A DNA stretch of 64,000 bases from Micromonosporaceae bacterium KJ-029 (lineage in GTDB: Bacteria; Actinomycetota; Actinomycetes; Mycobacteriales; Micromonosporaceae): positions 1 to 64,000 of the forward strand of contig BIFP01000062.1 in the NCBI GenBank assembly GCA_005402585.1, written 5' to 3'. A model generated the notes under the pieces. It was not told the DNA's origin and ran no database searches. It worked only from the letters and a program-made list of their open reading frames with translations. Position 1 is the first letter of the stretch; each line of letters starts with the position of its first letter. A program made the position numbers and the translations under genes. Positions 9,067-17,910 of the stretch are shown here, piece by piece.

Positions 9067-9342
9067 ACGCGCGCACACGCCATCGATCACCTGTTCCGGC
9101 CAGGAAGGTCGACGGTCCCGAGACGGTCTGAGACCATCGGTAACTAGGTGACTACGCGGCGAGAAGTGTTTCAACGTTGATACGTCGGGCGGCTTCGCGT
9201 TCGGTGGCGTTGTTCCACCGGATCGCCTGCCCGGTCAGACGTATCGACATAAGTCGATGTGGACCTCCACCTACTACAAGGTCAAGAGCCTGCCGCCGTC
9301 GGCGCGGGCAATCGACGACGCCCGCTGCTGGAGCAGATCCGG

Positions 9343-9557
9343 TGGGGTGGACCGCCAAACATGAGACGTACCTGCGGGGCAGCCAGCGCACCGACGAACG
9401 CGGGATGTGCGCGTTCAACACGATCTACCCGGGCTGGTACGCCAGCCGCACCGTACACATCCACCTCATCGCGCACCTCGGCGACGGCTGGGTGACCACG
9501 CAGCTATACTTTCCCGACACGATCACGGACGAACCGCTGCCGATCAGGGCGACCTGA
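9343..9557 (+). pseudogene. Intradiol ring-cleavage dioxygenase C-terminal remnant
   Basis: The frame reads TYLRGSQRTDERGMCAFNTIYPGWYASRTVHIHLIAHLGDG, then VTTQLYFPD. This is the C-terminal beta-core of protocatechuate 3,4-dioxygenase-like intradiol enzymes, including the IYPGWY tyrosine and the HIH iron-ligand motif. The N-terminal two thirds are missing and the upstream sequence is scrambled. Not functional. Its presence suggests a deletion joining unrelated segments. Confidence 0.65.
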
Positions 9558-9627
9558 TCGGCAGCGACTGCGGCATCCGCGCGAATGCAGCAGTCTGGCC
9601 CTGTGAATCCCGGTGATAAGTAGTGAT

Positions 9628-12600
9628 CTACCGGCGGCGGCCGGACCGCCGGGGTTGTGCCCGGGCGACCCACCAGCCGAGCAGAACGATGAGCACCGAA
9701 ACCCCGAGCTTGATCGTTAGGCTCCAGATCAGCGCCGCCGAGCCGTTGCGGGACCAGTCCCACCACAGAATGCCGCCGAGGGCGAGCAGGACGACGAGGG
9801 CGGCCGCGACCAGGCGCAGGCCGACCGGCCTGGTCCGAGGTGAGAGCAGGGCGGCAGCCGAGAACCCGGCCAGCAGCAGGAGGACCGCCAGGAGGGTCAG
9901 CGCGACCGGGACCGCGGGCACCAGCAGAGAGACGGCCAGCAGGACAGCGCCGGCCGCGACGGCGATCTCGACCGCATGGGTGCCCATCGCGCTGCGGCGG
10001 GTCAGCAGGGCCACCATCGCCCAGACGGCGAGGGCGTAGCCGCGAAAGGCGGAGAGGACCACGGCCAGCGGCTTGATGCGGGCCACATCGCCGGCGACGT
10101 TGGCCAGGACGGTGGCGGTGTGCGACATGGTTCGCGCGAAGGTGTCACTTCCGACGTCGCTCTCGATGCGTTCCCTGCCGATCTGCGCAGCCTCGTCCCA
10201 CAGCCGCCACAAATCCTGGGCCGACATCTGCTGACCGGCCTTCCGATCGGCGGCGTCAAAGGACTCCAACCAGGCGGTGCTTGTCCCGGCGCGATCGTTC
10301 CCGTCGGCGCGTACGGCGTCGGCGAGGCCGGGTAGGTCCGCTCTGAGCACCGCCGTCTGGATCGGTCGGGCGATGGCGCGGGCGCAGGCGCCCAGCGCCC
10401 GGGCATCCGGGTCGGTGAGAATCTGTTCCACCTCGCGTTCGCACACCGCGCGGTCCTGCGCCCACTGCTCGGCCAGCCACCCTCGGTCCGACGACTGGTC
10501 GGGAACCGCACATCGCTCGAACGCCTCCACCAGCTGGACCACCGCCTCGCTCTGCGCCGGCCGAGGGCCGGCGCAGGTGGCCGACCCCGGCGCCAGCAGG
10601 CATTGCCGTAGTCGCTCCGGTGCCAGCAGGATCCGGATGAGCTCTTCGACGGCGTCCATACGGCCGTGCAACCAGTCGTTGAGGCGCCAGGAGCCGCGGT
10701 AGAAGGCACCGAAGTGGTGCAGCTGGATGCCGGTCAACCGGTCCGGGTGCAGCGAGGAGACCTTGGCGAGTTCCACCTCCTGCTCCGGCTCCTGACTGGC
10801 GCTGGTGAAGGCGAGCTGTACGACGTCGAGGCGCAGCATGTTCCGCAGCACCGTCTCGTCGGTTGGCCGCATCGGGACGAGGAACCGGTGGAGTGCGGAA
10901 AGCCGCTCCGTCCACTCGCCATCCGGATCCAGCACGTCGTTCCCTGCCTCGCTCACCGTCTGAAGGGCGGGGGCGACCGAGCGAACGCTCCGGGCCAGTT
11001 CGAGGGCTTGTCGGTGCAGCCGCGCCCGTCGGACGCCGTCACCGGGAACGGGCAGAGCGTCCCAGGCCGCCAACGCCGCGGCGAGCCAGCGTTCGAGTTC
11101 GGGCAGGTTCTCGGCAGTCCGGTTCAGCGAGCCCCGACGCGTGGGCATCGGGTCGATACCGTACTGCGCCAGCCCGGCCGGCGCGGTGGACCAGTAGCGG
11201 TTGAGATCTTCCCGGTCAGCGTAGATCTCCTTCAGCGTGGCGGCCGCCCTCTCCCGGCAGCGCACGATCGCCGCCCGCTCCGGCGTGGCGAGGTGGGCCA
11301 GCCAAACCGATCGTTTGAGCAGGTCAACCGTCATGTCGGCCAGGCGTTGGACAGTGGTCTGCCCCCAGTCCCAGCCCGCTGCGGCTCGCTCGAGCGCTTC
11401 GGTGAGGGAGCCCTTCGGGATGAACGACATGCGCTGCCGCCGAAGCGCGGCAAGCATCTCGTGCCCGCTCCACTGCTCGGCGGGTCGGCCGCGCTGCCCC
11501 GCCAGCAGCAGCGGAGCGATGGTGTTGGCCGCATTCTCGACCCGCACCTCCAGGTATGCCGGCCACGCCCCGTCGGAAAGCTGATCGGCGACGCCGACCA
11601 TCGCCGTCGCGAACCGGTCACGTGCCCGGCGACGTGCCCGCACGGTGGCGTTACGGTTGCGAATCTCGGTGAGTTCCCGGGAGACGGAATCTGTCGCGCG
11701 CAGCCGGGTGAGGACTCCGAGCAGCACCTCGCGGGCCGACGGGAGCGGCGACCCCAGCCCGACCCCGTCAGCAGGCCCGGCCGGCGAGTCGGCTGCGGGG
11801 GAGGGGCAGAGCTGCTCGCCCGGATCCGGGGCGACGTACGCGAGCACCCGGCGCACCTGGAAGCCGGCGGTCTGCCGGTACACCGCCTCCAGCGCGGGGC
11901 GGATCGGCTTGTTGAGCAACACTCCGCCGTCCACCACGTGCTGCGCTTCGCGGAAGTTCGCCCGGCCCGCCGCGGACTCCCACCGCAGGTCCCCGCCCGG
12001 ATCTCCAGGGCGCACCCGTACGAAATGCGGCTCGAACGCGCCCGGGAACGAGGAGGTGCATCGCGCCGCCGCAGCCAACTCCCCGAGCACGGCTTCGGCG
12101 GCGAGGTCACCGCTCACTGGCCGGCCATCGCGGTAGCCCGCTCGAAGATCGGCGAACCGGAAAGTGGCGTCGTGGTCGGTCTCGGTGATCGCCACCCCCA
12201 GGTCGTCGGTGAACGTCGTGGACCGTCCCTGCCAGAGCGTCCCGGTCAGCACCAACTCGATCGGCGTACGGTCGTCAACGATCCGCCTCGACGGTGGGCC
12301 AGCGTCCGAGATGAGCTTCTCCAGCGCCTCCCGCACCTTGGGAAGGAAGTAGTCGTCCCCCTTGAGCAGGGACTTCGGACTGCGCGTCAACGGGTCGCGC
12401 AACAACCGGTCCAGGCTGCCGTGTTCATGCCACAGGTCGCGCATGACGGACAGGTCCCCGCCCCGCGCAAGGCCCAGCGCGAGGAAGGCGCCGTTGAGAC
12501 CACCCGCCGACGTTCCCGAGATGACATCGACGCGAACGTCGGCCCGCAGCAGGTCCAGCAGCGACGAGTACGGCGATCCGGGGTGCGTGCGGGCTGTGGC

Positions 12601-12753
12601 CAGCCGGAAGATCTCAAGGGTGACGCCGCTGATCCACACCGCCAGGCTGACTCCACCGGTCATCACCACGGCAAGGCGGATGTCCTGTCGGTCGGCTTCC
12701 TCACCGGGAGAGGTCGGCCGTTGCCCCGCCTGACCCTCAACTGAATGCGCCAT
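9628..12753 (-). CDS. Large patatin-like phospholipase with C-terminal membrane segments
   Basis: 1041 residues. The N-terminal 290 residues form a patatin-type lipase: an oxyanion segment TGGVSLAVWISG (residues 32-43), the nucleophile elbow GTSAG with Ser82, and the catalytic DGG with Asp275, giving the Ser-Asp dyad of phospholipase A-type hydrolases. The middle 600 residues are helical (DUF3376-like region), and residues about 935-1030 contain four hydrophobic segments, so the protein is membrane-anchored at its C-terminus. The ATG at 12753 has only a weak GGGTAG site. It is monocistronic. Likely role: membrane lipid hydrolysis or remodelling; the physiological substrate is unknown. Confidence 0.85.
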   Translation of the reverse strand: MAHSVEGQAGQRPTSPGEEADRQDIRLAVVMTGGVSLAVWISGVTLEIFRLATARTHPGSPYSSLLDLLRADVRVDVISGTSAGGLNGAFLALGLARGGDLSVMRDLWHEHGSLDRLLRDPLTRSPKSLLKGDDYFLPKVREALEKLISDAGPPSRRIVDDRTPIELVLTGTLWQGRSTTFTDDLGVAITETDHDATFRFADLRAGYRDGRPVSGDLAAEAVLGELAAAARCTSSFPGAFEPHFVRVRPGDPGGDLRWESAAGRANFREAQHVVDGGVLLNKPIRPALEAVYRQTAGFQVRRVLAYVAPDPGEQLCPSPAADSPAGPADGVGLGSPLPSAREVLLGVLTRLRATDSVSRELTEIRNRNATVRARRRARDRFATAMVGVADQLSDGAWPAYLEVRVENAANTIAPLLLAGQRGRPAEQWSGHEMLAALRRQRMSFIPKGSLTEALERAAAGWDWGQTTVQRLADMTVDLLKRSVWLAHLATPERAAIVRCRERAAATLKEIYADREDLNRYWSTAPAGLAQYGIDPMPTRRGSLNRTAENLPELERWLAAALAAWDALPVPGDGVRRARLHRQALELARSVRSVAPALQTVSEAGNDVLDPDGEWTERLSALHRFLVPMRPTDETVLRNMLRLDVVQLAFTSASQEPEQEVELAKVSSLHPDRLTGIQLHHFGAFYRGSWRLNDWLHGRMDAVEELIRILLAPERLRQCLLAPGSATCAGPRPAQSEAVVQLVEAFERCAVPDQSSDRGWLAEQWAQDRAVCEREVEQILTDPDARALGACARAIARPIQTAVLRADLPGLADAVRADGNDRAGTSTAWLESFDAADRKAGQQMSAQDLWRLWDEAAQIGRERIESDVGSDTFARTMSHTATVLANVAGDVARIKPLAVVLSAFRGYALAVWAMVALLTRRSAMGTHAVEIAVAAGAVLLAVSLLVPAVPVALTLLAVLLLLAGFSAAALLSPRTRPVGLRLVAAALVVLLALGGILWWDWSRNGSAALIWSLTIKLGVSVLIVLLGWWVARAQPRRSGRRR

Positions 12754-12953
12754 CAGCTACCCGGTGACGCGACGAGCGGCGAGCGAAATCGGGTAAATCG
12801 TTCGTACATGCCCCAGATGGTACGACGTAGGCTAGATATAGTGTGCGAAGTTGTTGCCCCGGATCCGCCCGGGTGCGACGCAGCGGCACAGCGTTCCTCT
12901 GGGACATGGCTGCGACCCACGCGGCCGCCCCCGGACCTGTCGCCGTCAGCGGA

Positions 12954-13562
12954 CTACAGGCTCGGGCTGACGGATTCGGTGACGACACCAGTCAACTGGT
13001 TGAAGACCTGTTGGTGGGTGCCAGGAGACATCCCGTGCCGTGCTTCCCATAGCCCGCCCGGCGCCTGCTCCCAGATCGCCGCGTACCGGTCCTGACCGTT
13101 GACCTCGTACCCGCTGACCCGGCGCAGCCGGTAACCCTGGGCGGCGAGTTCGTCGAAGGTGCGTTGGTAGGCGTCGGCGGTGAGGCCGTGTCGGGCCTGC
13201 CAGGCGGGTCCGGGGCTTTGTTCCCAGATGGCCGCGTACCGGTCCTGTCCGTTGGAGCCGTAGCCGCTGACGTCGACCAGCCGGTAGCCCTGGCCGGCGA
13301 GCTCGTCGAAGGCGCGCTGGTAGGCGTCGGCGGTGAGACCGTGCCGGGCCTGCCAGCCAGGTCCCGCGCCCTGTTCCCAGATCGCGGCGTACCGGTCCTG
13401 ACCGTCCACCGTGTATCCGCTCACGTCCACCATCCGCAGCGCCCCCTCGAGGATGGTGACGTTGTCGCCATTGATTCGCAGGTGCACGTAGGTGGTGTTG
13501 TCGACGAAGGTGTCCTCCGGGATCAACCGCTGGGCGTTGGTCGGAACCAGGTTGGCGCCCAT
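12954..13562 (-). CDS. Three-repeat BTRD1 (bacterial tandem repeat) protein
   Basis: 202 residues, start at 13562 after GGAGG. After about 45 N-terminal residues it contains three near-identical repeats of about 48 residues, each with a GYRLxxVSGYxxNGQDRYAAIWEQxPGxxWQARHGLTADAYQRxFDEL pattern. This is the bacterial tandem repeat domain 1 seen in polyglycine-hydrolase-like proteins and in many secreted actinobacterial proteins; its role is not established. No signal peptide is visible. The repeats are highly similar at DNA level, suggesting recent internal duplication. Confidence 0.8.
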   Translation of the reverse strand: MGANLVPTNAQRLIPEDTFVDNTTYVHLRINGDNVTILEGALRMVDVSGYTVDGQDRYAAIWEQGAGPGWQARHGLTADAYQRAFDELAGQGYRLVDVSGYGSNGQDRYAAIWEQSPGPAWQARHGLTADAYQRTFDELAAQGYRLRRVSGYEVNGQDRYAAIWEQAPGGLWEARHGMSPGTHQQVFNQLTGVVTESVSPSL

Positions 13563-14048
13563 GTCGCAAACCTCCGTCGGTTAGTTATCGAACCACGATG
13601 TCACCCGCCCCGGAACCGACCCGAACGCCGGACCGATGGCGCGCTTACCCGACGCCCCAGGAGAGGTAACGCCGCAGGTGGGAGAAAGGCGAAGTGACGT
13701 CGATACGGGCAGCCTTCGCAGCGCAAGGTCGTTGAGCCGAGACCTGTCGCGCAAGGGCTCGCCGTGGAGCAGCGCTCCCGGCCTCACGGGTGGGAGCATT
13801 CGCGGCGTAGCTCAAGGGCGCGAACCCGCCAGGACAATGACCCGAGACTGGCGCGCGGTACGCCAAGCGGCCCCAGCCTCACCGTCACTCGCGCGACTGA
13901 AGCTGGCCGATGAGGAGACGGGCTGCGGCAGCACCCGCACCAGCACCGCGACACCGGCCGGGTTGAACGCGGGCCGCGCGGCGGGGTCGACGTCTCGCCG
14001 GTGAGTGCCCAGAACTCGGGGAGAGTGACTCGATCAGTTGTCACACTC
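13563..14048. other. Non-coding/decayed stretch
   Basis: About 490 nt between the BTRD1 gene and the ISAs1 remnant. No frame shows a recognisable family or a start with a ribosome binding site. It is probably decayed mobile-element flank. Confidence 0.4.
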
Positions 14049-14295
14049 GGGCTTCCACGCGGCAGCCGACCAGGCTAACGGGCGGCGCTACCCCCTGGCC
14101 GGTATGCGCGCGGTCGCGGTGGTGCTGTGCTGGCTGGCGCGTCGTCGTTCGGGGCGAGCACCGACTGGCTGCACGACCTGGACGACGCCGCCCGTGCCCG
14201 GCTCGGATTCACCCATGGCGTCCCGGCTGGTACGACGGTGTGGCGGTCGCTGACCCGCTTGGACGCCGGGTTGCTCACAACCGTCGCCAGGTAGC
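14049..14295 (+). pseudogene. ISAs1-type transposase N-terminal remnant
   Basis: Read through one frameshift near 14130, the strand encodes NGRRYPLAGMRAVAVVLCWLA and then GASSFGASTDWLHDLDDAARARLGF followed by VPAGTTVWRSLTRLDAGLL. This is the N-terminal DDE-associated domain of ISAs1-family transposases. The catalytic domain is missing and the frame is broken. It abuts an IS110 remnant. Confidence 0.6.
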
Positions 14296-14301
14296 TGCAG
14301 G

Positions 14302-14430
14302 AGATGACCGTCTGGCTGATCGCCGAACGGGTCACGCACGCGGCGATGGAGTCGACGGGTGCACTGGCGGCCGGTGTTTCACGCCTTGGCCGAGGCGGAC
14401 GGGCTGGAGGTCCTTTCCCACAAGCGCGGT
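14302..14430 (+). pseudogene. IS110-family transposase remnant
   Basis: The frame gives MTVWLIAERVTHAAMESTG and, after a shift near 14370, RPVFHALAEADGLEVL. These match the DEDD N-terminal domain of IS110-family transposases (typically HVAMESTGVYW, then PVYxxL). Both flanks are missing. It is a decayed fragment. Confidence 0.6.
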
Positions 14431-14632
14431 CCTTCGGCTTGGTAATCCAGCGCTGCCCGCTTCCGCGCCCCTGAAACAGCCCGTTGTTTGCGTTGGTGGC
14501 GCCGGTCCATACCCGACGGTGGATGGGGACACTGAGGACCAATCGAGATGAAGCGCGCATGTTCAACGTCGTAACCAGGCCTAGCTCGGTGACCTCTTCG
14601 GCGAACCCGAAGAGGCCATCTACCATCTCGCG

Positions 14633-14941
14633 TCATTCCATCGCTAAGCGTCGTTCGAGCCAGGTGAGCAGTGCGGCGAACGCCGGCGACATGGTCGTGT
14701 CAGACTGGGTAAGGACAGTGGAGCGGTCGACGTCCTCCACCGTAATCGTGTAGCTGAGCGCGTCCCTGGCCTGTCCGGGTCCGTCTTCCTTGACCGCCTG
14801 GGTGGTCTTTGCTGCTTCCACCAACCGGGCCAACTCTCGCGCTGCCTCTTGCGGCAGAGCCTCGGCATCCACGACTCGAGGCGGGAGGCGCAGATTGATC
14901 GCGGCCGCCTGCCCACCGTGGGTCGCCAGGGTCACCTTCAT
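14633..14941 (-). CDS. Emfourin-like protealysin inhibitor
   Basis: 102 residues. The start MKVTLATHGGQAAAINLRLPPRVVDAEAL, a central acidic helix, the SYTITVEDVDRSTVLTQSDTTM segment and C-terminal helix LTWLERRL match emfourin, the proteinaceous M4-metallopeptidase inhibitor described with protealysin. It lies 55 nt downstream of the M4 protease gene on the same strand, the conserved arrangement for this enzyme-inhibitor pair. It probably blocks the protease in the cytoplasm until release. The call rests on size, motif and context. Confidence 0.72.
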   Translation of the reverse strand: MKVTLATHGGQAAAINLRLPPRVVDAEALPQEAARELARLVEAAKTTQAVKEDGPGQARDALSYTITVEDVDRSTVLTQSDTTMSPAFAALLTWLERRLAME

Positions 14942-14996
14942 CCGACGCTCCGAGCAGTCCGGATCGTTCTACAACCTAGGAGTAGCACGCAGACGG

Positions 14997-16220
14997 TCAC
15001 GGCTTCGGCGTCAACACACTGAGGCCCTCGGCCAGCGCATTCACCTGAGCGGCGAGGGCCTCGATCTGCCGGATGAGGGCTGGGATTGGTGTCCCGTCGT
15101 GGACCAGGCCGTCTCCCCGACCCGCCAGGACGGGTACTCGCAGGGCTTCCGCGCCCCCCGGCACGCCGCTGACTCGTATGCCGACCTCGTTCCACGCTGC
15201 CAGCACCGCCTGCTGCTCGGCGCTGCCGGCTCCGTAAAGCTGTCCCGCCTTCAGATAAGTGGTGTCGGCGAATTCCTGGAACTGGGTCTGAGGGCTGGAT
15301 GCCTTGAGGGATTCATACCAGATGTGCCCGGGCGCATCCCACGCATAACCACCGATACCCATTGCTGTCAAGTAGAAGGCCCTGTTGGGGATGCCAGAGT
15401 TGACATGTACTCCACCCATGTCACCCTGTTCGGTGTCCGGCAGTTTGACGTAGTGGCTCATGTGGTCGGGCTGTGGATCCTTGCCGAGTAGCTTGTTGTC
15501 GTAGGCCGTTCCCGGTGCCTTCATCGACCGCAATGCGTCCGCCTTGATATTTGGGGTAAATACGTCTGCCCCGATCAGCCAGTCCGCCTCGGCGGCCCTT
15601 TGGTGTAGCGTCCACTGCTTAACCATCACCCCGAAAACGTCCGACAGTGACTCGTTCAGCGCACCGGACTGGTTGTGATAATCCAGGCCGGCCGTGTGCT
15701 CGGTGACTCCGTGGGCAAACTCATGGGCGATTACTTCGCAGGATCCGGTGAAATCTGTGAAGACGCGCCCGTCTCCATCGCCGAACACCAGCTGTTGCCC
15801 GTCCCAGAATGCGTTGTTGTAGTTCGTTGCGAAATGCACATAACCTTGCAGTCGCATTCCTCGATTATCTATCGAATTGCGGTCGAACACCTTTTTGTAA
15901 AAGTCGCGGGTCGCGCCGATTGCGTCAAAGGCCCGGTTGGCCGACGCATCGGCGACAGGCGGATCGGACTCCGACCTGACCAAGGTCGCCTGCGGGAGGA
16001 AGCGGCTGTTGCGGCAGTCGAAGATCGTTCGACGACCGTTGGCGGGAGCGGCGGCTGAGCCAGCGAAACTTGCTCGCACGGCCCGCTCTCCACGCAGTTG
16101 GGCTGTGCTTATCAGCGTGTTCAGAGCGGCTTGGCGGATCTCTTCCTCCCCGCTCTCCAGGAGCTTTTTCAGGATGTAGGGAGGCGTGATGCAGTTCAAA
16201 CAACGGCGAGTTGTGGTCAT
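14997..16220 (-). CDS. Protealysin-like M4 metalloprotease
   Basis: 407 residues. The zinc site HEFAH is at residues 166-170, the third ligand Glu190 is in ALNESLSDVFG, and catalytic His272 is in GGVHVNSGIPN, all diagnostic of thermolysin-type M4 peptidases. There is no signal peptide; instead the N-terminus carries a short protealysin-type propeptide with PPYILKKL at residues 13-20. The C-terminus has an extra 45-residue tail ending in a heptad-like helix (LIRQIEALAAQVNALAEGL). The gene is visibly less GC-rich than neighbours, notably around 15780-15910, which suggests transfer. It is paired with the emfourin-like inhibitor downstream. Confidence 0.9.
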   Translation of the reverse strand: MTTTRRCLNCITPPYILKKLLESGEEEIRQAALNTLISTAQLRGERAVRASFAGSAAAPANGRRTIFDCRNSRFLPQATLVRSESDPPVADASANRAFDAIGATRDFYKKVFDRNSIDNRGMRLQGYVHFATNYNNAFWDGQQLVFGDGDGRVFTDFTGSCEVIAHEFAHGVTEHTAGLDYHNQSGALNESLSDVFGVMVKQWTLHQRAAEADWLIGADVFTPNIKADALRSMKAPGTAYDNKLLGKDPQPDHMSHYVKLPDTEQGDMGGVHVNSGIPNRAFYLTAMGIGGYAWDAPGHIWYESLKASSPQTQFQEFADTTYLKAGQLYGAGSAEQQAVLAAWNEVGIRVSGVPGGAEALRVPVLAGRGDGLVHDGTPIPALIRQIEALAAQVNALAEGLSVLTPKP

Positions 16221-16773
16221 GGAACACCTCGGAATGGCCGGGTCGCGTCAGGTAGGGCCGAGCTTACTCGTTCACCTCCGATAGTTTTCGCACTTCAGGG
16301 GGATAAGGCCCTCCCGCTACGCCGGTCCGCGGTGACACGTGTTGTCGCCTCGAACTCGCCGATGGATTGCAACGGAGGCGTTTGCCTGGCGACCCGTGTA
16401 CAAATGCGAATCTTTGATGATCGTTGTTTGTCCTGCCGTGAGGTAAGAGATCCGCAACGGCATCAACGACGCCCTCATCGACGTACGGGCCATCAGCGGC
16501 GCGCACGTGCTCGCTGTTTCCGTGCGGACGACGGCGTGCCGCTGGCTGGCGCCGTGCTGGTCGTGACCCGCCGGGTGGTCGGCCACGGCTCGCGACCGCC
16601 GATGGGCCGGACGCCACGTGATCCGAGGCGATCACTTTCGTGAGTCTGGACGCCAGACCACGCGGCAACCGGCAGACTTCTGTCCGAGTGGGGCTCGTCA
16701 AGCGAGTCGTGTACTCGTTGGCGCACGAGCAGAGGGCCGCAGCGCGTTGTGCGATCAGGTGCCGGAGGTGGGT
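16221..16773. other. 550-nt intergenic stretch with no recognised gene
   Basis: Upstream region shared by the divergent protease and oxidase genes. Several overlapping open frames exist on both strands, but none has family similarity or a ribosome binding site. The part near 16280-16440 is relatively A/T-rich and may contain promoters. Confidence 0.4.
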
Positions 16774-17910
16774 ATGCCGACAGTCGCCAATCTGCCGACA
16801 CCAACCTTCACCTTCGATCCAGATGCACCGGGCGCCTGCGTCGCCGGAGTGCGGCCGTACCGCTCCGGCTCCTATCGGCTCGACGCCGAGTCGGCGTCCG
16901 GCAAGCTGATCGTGCACAACTATGGACACGGTGGCGCCGGCATCACCCTGAGTTGGGGCTGCGCCGCCAAGGTGAAAGGGATCGTTCAGAGTCATATCGC
17001 CGCGTCGCATGAGACGGAAGTCGCGGTGCTCGGCGCCGGCGTCATGGGCCTGACCGCCGCGACGCTGCTGCTCGACCTCGGCCTCACAGTCACGATCTAT
17101 GCGGACCGCATGCCGGCCAAGACGACGTCGTGGAAGGCCGGCGGCCAATGGGCCGTGTCGATCGTCAAATACGACGGAAAAGAGCAGGAGCTCAAAGATA
17201 TCCTCAAGACCTCGTACGAGACCTTCAAATGCAGCATCGGCAAAGGCTTCGGCGTGGTCGAACGGCCCAACTACAGCCCCATCCCCGCGGAGAACCTCGA
17301 GGTGGTGATGCGGCTCGTGCCCAGGCTGCTGCCTCCCCGGGAATTCCTGGAGCGGCTGCCGTTCGAGCACCACACGCAGTCCGGATACAAGTATCAGACG
17401 CTGCTGATCGAGCCGCCGACCTTTCTGCAGCGGCTGGAGCAAGACCTCCGACAGCGCGGCGTCACCTTCGTGCAGCGGAAGTTGGCCAGTAGTTCGGAGG
17501 TGGTCACGTCGTTGTCGCAGACCATCGTCGTGAACTGTACCGGGCTCGGGGCGCAGACGTTGTGGCATGACACAAAGGTTGTCCCGATCACGGGACAACT
17601 CGCCATGCTGCCGCCGCAGCCGGCGCTGCAGTACCTGTACAGCAAGAACGGCTACCTGTTTCCGCGCAGCGACCACGTCGTCATCGGCGGCACATACCAG
17701 GAGCACGTCAACAACGAGACGCCGGACAAGGCGTTGTGCAAGCTGCTCGTCCACTACCTCGCCGCCCAGTTTGGCAAGGCGACACCGATCCCAATCCCGG
17801 ACGTCCACGTCCACCACCCGCGCAACGCGCGGATGGTCGACCCGACCACGCCGGCCATGCTGTTCCCGATCGACTCGCCCGAACGCCAGGCCCTGGTGCG
17901 AGCGACATAA
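16774..17910 (+). CDS. D-amino-acid oxidase-type FAD enzyme with permuted domain order
   Basis: 378 residues from the ATG at 16774 (GGAGGTG just upstream). The D-amino-acid oxidase signature (HNYGHGGAGITLSWGCA) and its preceding GVRPYR arginine motif, normally near the C-terminus, lie at residues 25-64. The FAD-binding GAGVMGLTAATLLLDLG, normally at the extreme N-terminus, follows at residues 87-103. The body continues canonically (KAGGQWAVS, NCTGLGAQ, HVVIGGTYQ) and ends just before where GxRPxR would be expected. The protein thus looks circularly permuted. Predicted reaction: oxidation of a D-amino acid to a 2-oxo acid, ammonia and peroxide. Its stop overlaps the next start (TAATG), coupling it to a 2-oxo acid decarboxylase. 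Confidence 0.82.
   Translation: MPTVANLPTPTFTFDPDAPGACVAGVRPYRSGSYRLDAESASGKLIVHNYGHGGAGITLSWGCAAKVKGIVQSHIAASHETEVAVLGAGVMGLTAATLLLDLGLTVTIYADRMPAKTTSWKAGGQWAVSIVKYDGKEQELKDILKTSYETFKCSIGKGFGVVERPNYSPIPAENLEVVMRLVPRLLPPREFLERLPFEHHTQSGYKYQTLLIEPPTFLQRLEQDLRQRGVTFVQRKLASSSEVVTSLSQTIVVNCTGLGAQTLWHDTKVVPITGQLAMLPPQPALQYLYSKNGYLFPRSDHVVIGGTYQEHVNNETPDKALCKLLVHYLAAQFGKATPIPIPDVHVHHPRNARMVDPTTPAMLFPIDSPERQALVRAT

Noticed and set aside
10666..12744. A 692-residue plus-strand frame opposite the patatin gene
   Set aside because: It is the GC-rich shadow of a gene with clear catalytic motifs; no ribosome binding site or domains.
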